From the NCBI RefSeq assembly GCF_018130245.1, contig NZ_JAFCKP010000004.1, positions 124,001-188,000 of the forward strand: a DNA stretch of 64,000 nt, given 5' to 3'. Origin of the DNA: Bradyrhizobium sp. SZCCT0231 (GTDB lineage Bacteria; Pseudomonadota; Alphaproteobacteria; Rhizobiales; Xanthobacteraceae). The position numbers and the translations under genes were made by a program. This document shows, piece after piece, positions 55,983 to 64,000 of this stretch. Under the pieces are notes generated by a model. That model saw nothing but the letters and a program-made list of their open reading frames with translations. It was not told the origin of the DNA and made no database searches. Numbering within the stretch: the stretch's first letter is position 1; each line of letters starts with the position of its first letter.

Positions 55983-57350
55983 ATGGCCCACGAAACCGCA
56001 ACGCTCGCTGCCTATGTCTTCAATTTGAAATACCAGGATATTCCGGCGGAGGTGCTGGAGCGCGCCAAAGTGCTGACGCTGGACTTCCTCGGCAGCGCGA
56101 TCCGGGCGCGGCGCGAGGCGGAATCGACCCCGTCGATGCTGAAGATGCTGGAGGCGCTGGCGCTCGACACCAGGGGCGAGTCCACCGTGTTCGGCGATGC
56201 CAAGACCTGGACGCCGGCAGTGGCGGCGCTGCTCAACGGCGCGCTCGGCCACTCCCTCGATTTCGACGACACCCATGCCGATTCCTCGCTGCATCCGAGC
56301 GCGCCGGTGGTTCCGGCCGCCTTCGCCGTCGGCGAGATGGTGGGCGCGTCGGGCCGCGACGTGCTCACGGCGATCGTTGCTGGTTACGAGGTCTGTTGCC
56401 GGCTCGGCAATGCGCTCGACCCGACCTCGCATTACGCGCGCGGCTTCCACCCCACAGCGACCGCCGGCACCTATGGGGCGGCCGCGGCCGCGGGCAAGCT
56501 GTTCGGCCTCAGCGAGCAGCAGCTGATCGCCGCGCTCGGCGTCTCCGGCAGCCAGGCCGCGGGCTCGCTGCAATTTCTGGTCAACGGCGCCTGGAACAAG
56601 CGCTACCAGGTCGGCGCCGCCGCGATGAACGGGGTGATCGCCGCGACACTGGCGCGCAACGATTTCGTCGGCGCGACCGAGTCAGTCGAAGGCAAGCACG
56701 GCCTGCTCGCCGGCTATACCGACGATGCGCATCCGGACAAGGCGGTGGCCGAGCTCGGCAAGACCTATGAGACCATGAAGATCGGCGTAAAACCTTATCC
56801 GAGCTGCCGCTACACCCATGCGGCGATCGACGCGCTGATCGCGATGCGGCGCGAGCACAATCTGACGCCGGACCAGGTCAAGCGCGTCGAGATCGGCCTG
56901 CACCGCAACGGCATCACGCTGACCGGCGACGCCGCGACCAAGCGGCATCCGCGCTCGATCGTCGGCGGCCAGTTCTCGATGTTCTTCACCGGTGCGCTCG
57001 CGCTCGACCAGGGCTCGTTCGGCTGGGACGATTACAACCGGCTCGGCGATGCCGCCATCGACGCGCTTGCCGACAAGTTCGACGTGGTGCAGGACGATCG
57101 CCTCGAGATCGGCCGCACCCACCCGTTCGGCGCCCGCGTCAGCATCACCACCGATGATGGTGTGCATGAGCGGCTCTATGCCGATCCGTCGGGAGAGCCG
57201 AATTCGTTCCCGGACACGCAGGCGATGCAGCAGAAGTTTTTGACGCTGGCCCGCCCGGTGCTGAACGCGCGCGCGGAGAAGTTTGCCGATGCGATCATGA
57301 CGCTGGAGCGCTTCGATCGCGTGGCCAAGGCGACGGAGTTGGGGCGGTAG
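55983..57350 (+). CDS. MmgE/PrpD family protein
   Basis: 455 aa. PrpD-fold signatures: AALLNGALGHSLDFDDTH, SAPVVPAAFAVGEMVGASG, FHPTATAGTYGAAAAAGKLFGLS and KPYPSCRYTHAAIDAL. PrpD proper dehydrates 2-methylcitrate, but no prpB/prpC is near, so the substrate (perhaps another hydroxy-tricarboxylate or an itaconate-type acid) is open. Its last 175 bases are antisense to the 3' extension of the serine hydrolase. Confidence 0.85.
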   Translation: MAHETATLAAYVFNLKYQDIPAEVLERAKVLTLDFLGSAIRARREAESTPSMLKMLEALALDTRGESTVFGDAKTWTPAVAALLNGALGHSLDFDDTHADSSLHPSAPVVPAAFAVGEMVGASGRDVLTAIVAGYEVCCRLGNALDPTSHYARGFHPTATAGTYGAAAAAGKLFGLSEQQLIAALGVSGSQAAGSLQFLVNGAWNKRYQVGAAAMNGVIAATLARNDFVGATESVEGKHGLLAGYTDDAHPDKAVAELGKTYETMKIGVKPYPSCRYTHAAIDALIAMRREHNLTPDQVKRVEIGLHRNGITLTGDAATKRHPRSIVGGQFSMFFTGALALDQGSFGWDDYNRLGDAAIDALADKFDVVQDDRLEIGRTHPFGARVSITTDDGVHERLYADPSGEPNSFPDTQAMQQKFLTLARPVLNARAEKFADAIMTLERFDRVAKATELGR

Positions 57351-58798
57351 GAGCCGTCTCTTCGCCTCTCCCCGATTGCGGGGAGAGGCGAAGAGGTGGT
57401 GCGCGTCGCTGCCACCACGTCGCGCACGAGATCGAACACGCCATCCGCCTCCGGCGGCGCGTTCGGCGAGCGGCCCATCCGCACGATCACCAGCTTCTCC
57501 GACGGGATCACGATGGTGTATTGCCCGATCGTGCCTTTGGCGAAGAAGGCATCGCGCGGCCAGCCGTGCTCCACGCGAAACGTCGCGCCAAAACTGTCGC
57601 CCTGGTTGGTCCAGAACCCGGCACCGATGCCGACCCACGCGTTTGGCGTGGGCGTGGCGGTGTAGCTCACCCAGCCCTCGGGGAGGATGCGCTTGCTGCC
57701 GGCGACGCCGTCATTGAGATAGAGCTGGCCGAAGCGCGCCCAGTCGCGCGCGGACGCGAGCATCTCGCTCGATCCCTCGATCGTGCCCGAGCCGTCGAGC
57801 TGGAGCACGACATGGCGCATGCCGAGCGGAGCGAACAATTCGCGGTGTGCGAAGGCGAGCGCGTCAACGGGATTGCCACCGGCGGCGTTACGAATGAGAT
57901 GCGAGAGAATCATGATGTTGCCGTCGTGGTAATTCCACGCCGTGCCGGGCGCGGTCTCGAGCGGGATGCTCTCGGCATAGGCGGCCATGTCGGTCTCCAC
58001 GAACTTCATCCGGTTGACGGGCTCGAAGGCCGAGCTGAGCGAAGCCTGCAGCGAGCTGCCGAGCGCAAGGCCCGCGGTGTGACGTAAGAGCTGATCGACG
58101 GTGACGGCATGGCGCGGATCATCGGGATCTTTCCAGGCCGCGACCGGCGCGGGGCCGTCGAGCTTCAGTTTGCCCTGGCGCACCAGCACGCCGATCAGGG
58201 CGGAGACCACCGATTTCGTCATGGAGAAGCCGAGCAGCGGCGTCTCAGGCCCGATGCCATCGGCGTAGCGCTCGGCGATGACGCGCCCGGCCTTCATCAC
58301 GACGATGGCGCGGGTGCGGCGGAAAGGCGGCTGCGCGGGCTCGGTGAAGGCACGGTCGAGCGCGGCGGCCAGTGAGGGGCTTTGCGGCGGCACGATCGCG
58401 GGGCCGGCGATCTCGGGCAACAATGCCGGCTGCCTGTCGCCTGCGGGCGGCTCGACGGCGGCAACGCCAGCGCCGTGCTCGAGCGTGCAGCCGAGGCCCC
58501 CGCGATACACGGCATGGCTGCGGCCGAGGCCGAACAATGTCACCGTGACATCCTTGCGGACGAGGTCGACCCTGTAGTCCATCGCCCAGCTGATCAGGCC
58601 GGTCCCGGGCATGGCGTCGGTGGTCTCCGCGAAGTTGCGCCTGACATCGAGGCCGGAGACGAACGTCTCGGAGCAGAGGATATCGGCGACGAAGCCGGTG
58701 GCGACCTTCGGCACGTCGCGAGCGCGGGCTGCGCCGAGCGCGAGGCCGGCACAGGCCATGGTGGTGGCGAGGAGGATGATCTTGCGGCGGCGGGTCAC
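57176..58798 (-). CDS. Serine hydrolase (class C beta-lactamase fold) with repeat-extended C-terminus
   Basis: 540 aa. An N-terminal signal-like segment (KIILLATTMACAGLALGAARA) and a ~120-residue lead domain precede the penicillin-recognition fold. S192-M-T-K195 is the SxxK motif, YHDGN the YxN, with LRHTAGLA and GTIGQY further on. Relatives are 6-aminohexanoate-dimer hydrolase/EstB-like esterases. The natural end is probably near residue 463 (DVVAATR). After this the frame reads TTSSPLPAIGERR through a hairpin repeat and on into the antisense of the MmgE gene, adding ~75 arginine-rich residues. It follows the AraC gene on the same strand. Confidence 0.8.
   Translation of the reverse strand: MTRRRKIILLATTMACAGLALGAARARDVPKVATGFVADILCSETFVSGLDVRRNFAETTDAMPGTGLISWAMDYRVDLVRKDVTVTLFGLGRSHAVYRGGLGCTLEHGAGVAAVEPPAGDRQPALLPEIAGPAIVPPQSPSLAAALDRAFTEPAQPPFRRTRAIVVMKAGRVIAERYADGIGPETPLLGFSMTKSVVSALIGVLVRQGKLKLDGPAPVAAWKDPDDPRHAVTVDQLLRHTAGLALGSSLQASLSSAFEPVNRMKFVETDMAAYAESIPLETAPGTAWNYHDGNIMILSHLIRNAAGGNPVDALAFAHRELFAPLGMRHVVLQLDGSGTIEGSSEMLASARDWARFGQLYLNDGVAGSKRILPEGWVSYTATPTPNAWVGIGAGFWTNQGDSFGATFRVEHGWPRDAFFAKGTIGQYTIVIPSEKLVIVRMGRSPNAPPEADGVFDLVRDVVAATRTTSSPLPAIGERRRDGSYRPNSVALATRSKRSSVMIASANFSARAFSTGRASVKNFCCIACVSGNEFGSPDGSA
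57361..57392. repeat. Perfect 14-bp-arm hairpin of the repeat type
   Basis: TTCGCCTCTCCCCG-ATTG-CGGGGAGAGGCGAA. It is related to the CCTCTCCCGC element at 49919. It lies inside the reading frame of the serine hydrolase and apparently displaced that gene's normal end. Confidence 0.8.
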
Positions 58799-58941
58799 GG
58801 GCTTTCTCCGGCTTGGGTGCGTGCCGGGAGGAAGCCTGGCGTGAAGGGAGGAGCGCTCGCCGGATTTGGAATATGGCCTTACTGAAACCGCGAAAAGCTC
58901 GCCGATTATGAAATATCGTTTTGATTACAATGACTTGTAAC

Positions 58942-60000
58942 TCATGCCGCATTCATCTTCAGCCGCCGATATTCCGTCGGCGTGACGCCCGTGACGGCCT
59001 TGAAGGCGCGGTTGAACGGCCCCAGCGACTGGAAGCCGGCATCCATGGCGATGGTGATGACGGGGACCTCGGCCTGGGCGGGATCGGCGAGCGCGGCCTT
59101 GGCTTCCTCGATGCGGTGGTTGTTCAGGAACACATTGAAGTTGCGGTAGCCGAGCCGCTGGTTGATCAGCCGGCGCAGGCGGTATTCGGGAATCTTGAGC
59201 CGGGTCGCGAGCACGCCGATGGTGATGTTCTCATGGCGATAGATCCGCTCGTCCGCCATCAGGCGCATCAGGGCATCGATGAGCTTTTGGTCGACGGCGT
59301 CTTCGGCCACGGGCTGGATCGGCGCGGTCGCCGGTGCGGGCTCGGCCGTCACCGGAAACAGATCGGCGCCGTCGACGCGCATCATCGCATAGGCAATGGC
59401 CGCAACGATGCCGGCAAGCACGCCTGTATTGATCGTATTGGCGACCTCGCCCGCACTGCCGGCAACGAGGATCTGGAGCAGCGCATTCAACCCGCCATAG
59501 AGCGCGGCTGCGCAGACGATGAAGACGCGAACATTGCGGCGGCGCTCGACCAGATCGACGGACCACGCATTGACCGTCTGCGCTATCGCGAGCGCGATGA
59601 AGCCGAGCACGATCAGATCGACCGCGACCACGGAGAAGCGCGCGTTCCCGCCGGGTGCGATCCAGAGACACCCGACAAAGCTGAAGGCCGTCACTGCCGC
59701 CCAGATCAACCCGTGCCACCATTGCGGGCGAAATTCGTCATCGAACAGCGCGCGTGTGAACAGCCAGAACACCACGATGTTGCCGGTCGAGAGCGCAATC
59801 AGCGGTGCGTGCCACGCCGGGACCAGCGACGATACGCCGACCGAATAGCTCGCGGCGTGCGCGGCCGAGCCGAGCGCGAAGGCCGCGCCGAGGCGGGCGG
59901 CGAGGACATTGCGAAAATCGGAGGCCAATGACGCCGCCAGCACGAGCAGCAGCGCGACGGACGCGGCGCGAAAGGCAAGCTCGGTTGCAGCGAGTGTCAT
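58942..60000 (-). CDS. Membrane-anchored AraC-family regulator
   Basis: 352 aa. Residues 1-215 contain seven hydrophobic segments (FRAASVALLLVLAASLASDF, IALSTGNIVVFWLFTRALF, VVAVDLIVLGFIALAIAQ, TINTGVLAGIVAAIAYAMM). The C-terminal AraC domain has ITIGVLATRLKIPEYRLRRLINQRLGYRNF and the second helix-turn-helix VITIAMDAGFQSLGPFNRAFKAVTGVTPTEYR. Such proteins couple a membrane signal directly to transcription. The adjacent downstream serine hydrolase, 143 bp away on the same strand, is a plausible target. Confidence 0.85.
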   Translation of the reverse strand: MTLAATELAFRAASVALLLVLAASLASDFRNVLAARLGAAFALGSAAHAASYSVGVSSLVPAWHAPLIALSTGNIVVFWLFTRALFDDEFRPQWWHGLIWAAVTAFSFVGCLWIAPGGNARFSVVAVDLIVLGFIALAIAQTVNAWSVDLVERRRNVRVFIVCAAALYGGLNALLQILVAGSAGEVANTINTGVLAGIVAAIAYAMMRVDGADLFPVTAEPAPATAPIQPVAEDAVDQKLIDALMRLMADERIYRHENITIGVLATRLKIPEYRLRRLINQRLGYRNFNVFLNNHRIEEAKAALADPAQAEVPVITIAMDAGFQSLGPFNRAFKAVTGVTPTEYRRLKMNAA

Positions 60001-60090
60001 CGGGCGATGCGATCGGTCGCGGTTGAAATCAGCCGAACATCGTTCGTTGCGACCCTTTTTTCAAGGACCATCCACACGCCAGGGCGGCAT

Positions 60091-60208
60091 CCACCGCTGT
60101 CATCGCCCGGCTTGACCGGGCGATCCAGTACTCCGAGGCGGTTGTGATTGAATCGATGGGCCGCGGCGTACTGGATGCCCCGGTCAAGCCGGGGCATGAC
60201 AGCGGTGG
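60091..60208. repeat. Interspersed palindromic repeat (GTCATCGCCCGG family)
   Basis: CCACCGCTGTCATCGCCCGG ... GGGGCATGACAGCGGTGG with inner CCAGTACTCCGAG and CGGCGTACTGGATGCC. The best-preserved copy, with complementary ends. Confidence 0.85.
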
Positions 60209-60288
60209 ATGTGGAGCGGCCTTTGCCGCGACGGCGATGCGAAATCCTGCTACCATCGCGCTCAAGAAAGTCAAAAAGGAGCCTACCC

Positions 60289-61206
60289 ATGAGCTGGATG
60301 CCCGACAACGATCCCGTGCTCGGCGATCCCAAATCCTGCGATGCGCTCGATCTCGTCATCGTGCCGCGCACGCGCGATCTCGGCGACGGATTCGCCGTGC
60401 GCCGCGCGTTGCCGCATGGCAAGCGGCAGATGGTCGGGCCCTTCATCTTCTTCGACCATTTCGGCCCGGTGCAGTTCGTCTCCGGCAAGGGCATGGACGT
60501 GCGGCCGCATCCGCATATCGGGCTCGCCACCGTCACCTATCTGTTCGACGGCGCGATCATGCATCGCGACAGCGAGGGCAACGTCCAGGAGATCGCGCCG
60601 GGCGCGATGAACCTGATGACGGCCGGCCGCGGCATCGCCCATTCCGAACGCACGCCGGATGCGCAGCGCGCCTCGGGCCAGAAGATGCTCGGCCTGCAAA
60701 GCTGGATCGCGCTGCCAGCGGGCTCCGAAGAGATTGAACCGTCGTTCCAGCATTATGCGGCGGGCGACTTGCCGATGATCTCCGAGCGCGATTTTACGGC
60801 ACGCGTGATCGCGGGCTCGTCGTTCGGCATCGCCTCGCCTGTCACGATGGTGTCGCCCTGGTTCTACACCGAGGTCACGGCCGCGGAAGGCGCGAGCGTG
60901 CCGCTCGACCCCGATCAGGAGGAGCGTGCGATCTACATCGTCGACGGCGAGGTCGAGATCGCGAACGAGCGCTACGAGGGGCCGCGGCTGCTGATCTTCC
61001 GGCCCGGCGACCGCATCACCGTGAAGGCGCTGAGGGCGACGCGGATGATGTTTCTCGGCGGCGATGCGCTGGAAGGCCCGCGCCACATCTGGTGGAATTT
61101 CGTCTCCTCCAGCAAGGAGCGGATCGAGCAGGCGAAGCAGGACTGGAAAACCGGCCGCTTTGCCGCAGTTCCGCAGGAACACGAGTTCATTCCGCTGCCG
61201 GAATAG
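60289..61206 (+). CDS. Pirin family protein
   Basis: 305 aa from the ATG at 60289 (AAGGAG upstream). Bicupin fold: the first cupin carries the metal-binding set in RPHPHIGLATVTYLFDGAIMHRD and GRGIAHSERTP, the second contains DGEVEIANERYEGPRLLIFRPGD. Pirins bind Fe(II) or act as quercetinases in bacteria; the role here is unknown. Monocistronic. Confidence 0.9.
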   Translation: MSWMPDNDPVLGDPKSCDALDLVIVPRTRDLGDGFAVRRALPHGKRQMVGPFIFFDHFGPVQFVSGKGMDVRPHPHIGLATVTYLFDGAIMHRDSEGNVQEIAPGAMNLMTAGRGIAHSERTPDAQRASGQKMLGLQSWIALPAGSEEIEPSFQHYAAGDLPMISERDFTARVIAGSSFGIASPVTMVSPWFYTEVTAAEGASVPLDPDQEERAIYIVDGEVEIANERYEGPRLLIFRPGDRITVKALRATRMMFLGGDALEGPRHIWWNFVSSSKERIEQAKQDWKTGRFAAVPQEHEFIPLPE

Positions 61207-61267
61207 GCTAATCCGGTTTCCGGCTGCGCCCTCCGGCGCGTCCGGACTCCCTGCCCGAAGGCCATAT

Positions 61268-61311
61268 CTGCAAAGATTTGCCTGCAAAAGATTCGCCTGC
61301 GAAAGATCTGC
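61268..61311 (+). repeat. Triple ~15-bp tandem repeat before purC
   Basis: CTGCAAAGATTTGC, CTGCAAAAGATTCGC and CTGCGAAAGATCTGC in tandem, ending 2 bases before the purC ATG. They cover the ribosome-binding region and would encode repeated PAKD if an upstream TTG at 61278 were used. Confidence 0.75.
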
Positions 61312-61313
61312 CG

Positions 61314-62228
61314 ATGACCACAATGCTCTCCAGCGACCTGCCCCTGCCCAAGATCGGACGCGGCAAGGTGCGCGATATCTACGCCGTCGACGATGACCGC
61401 CTGCTGCTCGTCACCACCGACCGCATCAGCGCCTTCGACGTGGTGATGGGCGAGACCATTCCGATGAAGGGCGCAGTGCTGACGCAGATCAGCGCGTTCT
61501 GGTTTAACGAGCTCGAAGGCGTGGTGCCGCATCACATGATCAGCGCGGACACCGACGAGATCGTTGCGGCCGTGCCGGCGTTGAAACCGCACCGCGCCGA
61601 GATCCTCGGCCGCGCCATGCTGTGCAAGCGGACCACCGTGTTCCCGATCGAGTGCGTGATCCGCGGCTATCTGTCGGGCTCCGCCTGGAAGGAATATGCC
61701 GCGAGCGGCACGCTGGCCGGCGAGAAGCTGAAGCCAGGCCTGGTCGAGAGCAAGAAGCTGGAGCCGGCGATCTTCAGCCCGGCGACCAAGGCCGAGACCG
61801 GCCATGACGAGAACATCACGATCGCGAAGATGCGCGAGGCGGTCGGCGATGAGGTCGCCTACACGCTGGAGAGCATGACGCGCGCGATCTACACGCTCGG
61901 CGAGGAACTCGCCCGCGAGCAGGGCATCATCATCGCCGACACCAAGTTCGAGTTCGGCCGCGACAAGGACGGCCGCATCATCCTGATCGACGAGGTGATG
62001 ACGCCGGATTCCTCGCGCTTCTGGGCAGTGGATGCCTACAAGCCCGGCCAGCCGCAGGCGAGCTTCGACAAGCAACCCTTGCGCGACTATCTCGACGTCG
62101 AACGCCGCGCCGGCCGCTGGAACGGCGACGCCCCGCCGCCGCCACTGCCCGCGAGCGTGGTGGAGGCGACCAGCAAGCGATATCTGGAAGCGTATCGGCG
62201 CGTGACGGGGAAAGAGCTGAAGATTTAG
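61314..62228 (+). CDS. purC: SAICAR synthetase
   Basis: 304 aa ([25 protein letters not shown]). Catalyses step 8 of purine synthesis, joining aspartate to CAIR with ATP. It has [54 protein letters not shown] and [13 protein letters not shown], all expected. It is the longer ~300-residue form. The start lacks a strong Shine-Dalgarno and follows a tandem repeat; a TTG start at 61278 is possible but less likely. Confidence 0.95.
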   Translation: MTTMLSSDLPLPKIGRGKVRDIYAVDDDRLLLVTTDRISAFDVVMGETIPMKGAVLTQISAFWFNELEGVVPHHMISADTDEIVAAVPALKPHRAEILGRAMLCKRTTVFPIECVIRGYLSGSAWKEYAASGTLAGEKLKPGLVESKKLEPAIFSPATKAETGHDENITIAKMREAVGDEVAYTLESMTRAIYTLGEELAREQGIIIADTKFEFGRDKDGRIILIDEVMTPDSSRFWAVDAYKPGQPQASFDKQPLRDYLDVERRAGRWNGDAPPPPLPASVVEATSKRYLEAYRRVTGKELKI

Positions 62229-62247
62229 GCTTCGGAGTCCCCTTGCT

Positions 62248-62336
62248 CCGTCATTGCGAGGAGCTCTTGCAACGAAGCAATCCAGGCTGCCTCTGCGGAG
62301 GGATTCTGGATTGCTTCGCTGCGCTCGCAATGACGT
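62248..62336. repeat. Interspersed palindromic repeat (CGTCATTGCGAG family)
   Basis: CCGTCATTGCGAGGAGC ... GCGCTCGCAATGACG with inner GAAGCAATCCAG/CTGGATTGCTTC. Between the convergent purC and gabD genes. Confidence 0.85.
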
Positions 62337-62380
62337 GGAGAGATCGGTGCTCCTCGACGATGATGGAGCGAGCGAGCCGC

Positions 62381-63874
62381 TCACACCCCCGCCATCATCA
62401 CGTATTTGATCTCGACATATTCTTCCATGCCGTGATGCGAGCCCTCGCGGCCCAGGCCGCTTTCCTTGACGCCGCCGAACGGCGCGACCTCGGTGGTGAT
62501 GAGACCCGTGTTGACGCCGACCATGCCTGATTCCAGCGCTTCGGCGACGCGCCAGACGCGGCCGAGATCGCGGGAATAGAAATAGGAGGCGAGACCGAAC
62601 GGCGAGGCGTTGCACATCGCGATGACGTCGGCCTCGTCCTTGAAGCGGATCACCGGCGCGAGCGGGCCGAAGGTTTCCTCCTGCGATACCAGCGAATCTG
62701 GCTTGACGTCGGCGAGCACCGTCGGCTCGAAGAACGAGCGTCCGAGCTCGCTGCGCTTGCCGCCGGTGACGACCTTGGCGCCGCGCTTGACCGCATCGGC
62801 GATGTGGCGCTCGACCTTGTCGACCGCCTTCATGTTGATCAGGGGGCCTTGCGTGACGCCGCTCTCGGTGCCGTCGCCGATCTTCATCGCCGCGACCTTC
62901 TTCGACAGTTTCTGCACGAACTCGTCGTAGATCCTGTCCTGGGCGTAGAGGCGGTTGGCGCAGACGCAGGTCTGACCCATGTTGCGATATTTCGAGACGA
63001 TCGCGCCTTCGACCGCGGCGTCGATGTCGGCGTCGTCGAACACGATGAACGGCGCGTTGCCGCCGAGCTCCAGGCCAAGCCGCTTCACGCCGACCGAGGC
63101 CTGCTGATAGAGGATCTTGCCGACCGCGGTCGAGCCGGTGAAGCCGACGAAGCGCACTGCCGGATGCTCGCACAGCACCTTGCCGATCGGCGGCGCGTCA
63201 CCCGTGATGATGTTGAGCACGCCCTTGGGGATGCCGGCCTTCTCGGCAAGCACAGCCAGCGCCAGCGCGGATAGCGGCGTCTCGTTGGCGGGCTTCAGCA
63301 CCACGGTGCAGCCGGCGGCCAGCGCCGGCGAGACCTTGCGCGTGATCATCGAGTTCGGGAAATTCCATGGTGTGATCGCGCCGCAGACGCCGATCGGCTG
63401 CTTGATCGCGAGCAGGCGCGCATCGGGCCGCTGCGTCGGGATGGTCTCGCCATAGACGCGCCTCGCTTCCTCGGCGAAGAACTCGATATAGGCGGCGCCG
63501 ATATCGACCTCGCCGAGTGCCTCGGTGAGCGGCTTGCCCTGCTCGGAGGTGAGGATGAGCGCGAGATCCTCGCGGTTGGCGACGATCAGCTCGAACCATT
63601 TGCGCAAGATGTTGGAGCGCTGCTTGGCGGTGTGCTTGGCCCAGCCCGGAAAGGCGCGCGCGGCGGCTTCGACCGCCCTGGTGGTCTCGTCCGCGCCAAG
63701 CTGCGGAACCTTTGCCAGCTCGACGCCGGTGGCGGGATTGTTGACGGCAAAGACCGGTGTGCCGACCCAGGCGCCGTCGATATAGCAGGCCTCCTTCAAG
63801 AGCGAGGGGTCCTTCAACCGGTCGCGCAAACTGGACGTGGCTTGCGGGGCGCGTGCGGCGGCGGTCTGGGTCAT
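62381..63874 (-). CDS. gabD: Succinate-semialdehyde dehydrogenase
   Basis: 497 aa from the ATG at 63874 (GGGAGAAAC upstream). Aldehyde dehydrogenase oxidising succinate semialdehyde to succinate with NAD(P)+, the last step of GABA breakdown. Motifs: TPWNFPNSMITRKVSPALAAGC, GFTGSTAVGKIL, catalytic Glu in LELGGNAPFIVF, catalytic Cys in GQTCVCANRLY, and VAPFGGVKESGLGREGS. No gabT is adjacent. Specificity is inferred from close match to GabD; other semialdehydes are possible. Confidence 0.9.
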   Translation of the reverse strand: MTQTAAARAPQATSSLRDRLKDPSLLKEACYIDGAWVGTPVFAVNNPATGVELAKVPQLGADETTRAVEAAARAFPGWAKHTAKQRSNILRKWFELIVANREDLALILTSEQGKPLTEALGEVDIGAAYIEFFAEEARRVYGETIPTQRPDARLLAIKQPIGVCGAITPWNFPNSMITRKVSPALAAGCTVVLKPANETPLSALALAVLAEKAGIPKGVLNIITGDAPPIGKVLCEHPAVRFVGFTGSTAVGKILYQQASVGVKRLGLELGGNAPFIVFDDADIDAAVEGAIVSKYRNMGQTCVCANRLYAQDRIYDEFVQKLSKKVAAMKIGDGTESGVTQGPLINMKAVDKVERHIADAVKRGAKVVTGGKRSELGRSFFEPTVLADVKPDSLVSQEETFGPLAPVIRFKDEADVIAMCNASPFGLASYFYSRDLGRVWRVAEALESGMVGVNTGLITTEVAPFGGVKESGLGREGSHHGMEEYVEIKYVMMAGV

Positions 63875-64000
63875 GGCGTTTCTCCCTGGGCGATCCGATC
63901 GGGCCGGAATATAGGGACAGACGGCGCACAATGCACCGCCCCGCAACGCACATCTGCTGGGAATTAAACTGAGAGCCGTGGGTCCCTTACCTCTCCCTAA
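63875..64000. other. Right-edge spacer without recognised features
   Basis: 126 bases upstream of the dehydrogenase gene. They presumably contain its promoter; no clear box or gene is seen before the window ends. Confidence 0.4.

Overview
The window looks like a chromosomal segment of a Bradyrhizobium-type alphaproteobacterium (Bradyrhizobium or a near relative). The reasons are the rpsT-dnaA-dnaN-recF-gyrB replication cluster, high-GC codon use across the right three quarters, a DUF3551 secreted protein, and many long imperfect palindromes of a few families between genes. The assignment is inferred from family knowledge; no search was run.

Positions 1 to about 14,870 form an accessory block with visibly lower GC in parts. 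It carries a class 1 DISARM anti-phage operon on the minus strand (drmD, drmMI, drmA, drmB). The usual phospholipase-D gene drmC is not found downstream of drmB inside the window. A divergent gene next to drmD (14012-14713) has an RNNVAH motif typical of HEPN ribonuclease domains. The block ends at a tRNA-Arg(CCG) gene (14917-14993). Between the HEPN gene and this tRNA lies a perfect 37-bp inverted copy of the tRNA's 3' half, which is a good candidate for the scar or attachment site of the island.

From about 15,000 to 37,720 the layout is chromosomal housekeeping and metabolism: DNA polymerase IV, an orphan histidine kinase, a 3-methyladenine glycosylase, a phosphoesterase and a cyclic-nucleotide-binding protein. 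A small regulon of a winged-helix regulator, a membrane protein and a UppS-like prenyltransferase shares two almost identical palindromic operators. Further on are a periplasmic protease, a DUF899/SRPBCC/ArsR operon, a solo Bug-type binding protein, an acyl-CoA synthetase, and an HD-GYP protein with a structured-looking leader. An IorAB-type molybdenum hydroxylase pair, a dienelactone hydrolase and a polysaccharide export lipoprotein follow.

From 38,139 to 52,024 lies the replication core: rpsT, a 1.2-kb spacer with DnaA-box-like sites, dnaA, dnaN, recF, two related repeat-module proteins, gyrB, a small membrane protein, and a MurA with Asp in place of the usual catalytic Cys. The right end holds a MATE transporter, DUF2867, VOC, FUSC, MmgE/PrpD, a serine hydrolase, a membrane-bound AraC regulator, pirin, purC and a succinate-semialdehyde dehydrogenase.

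No insertion sequence, CRISPR array or integrase was seen.
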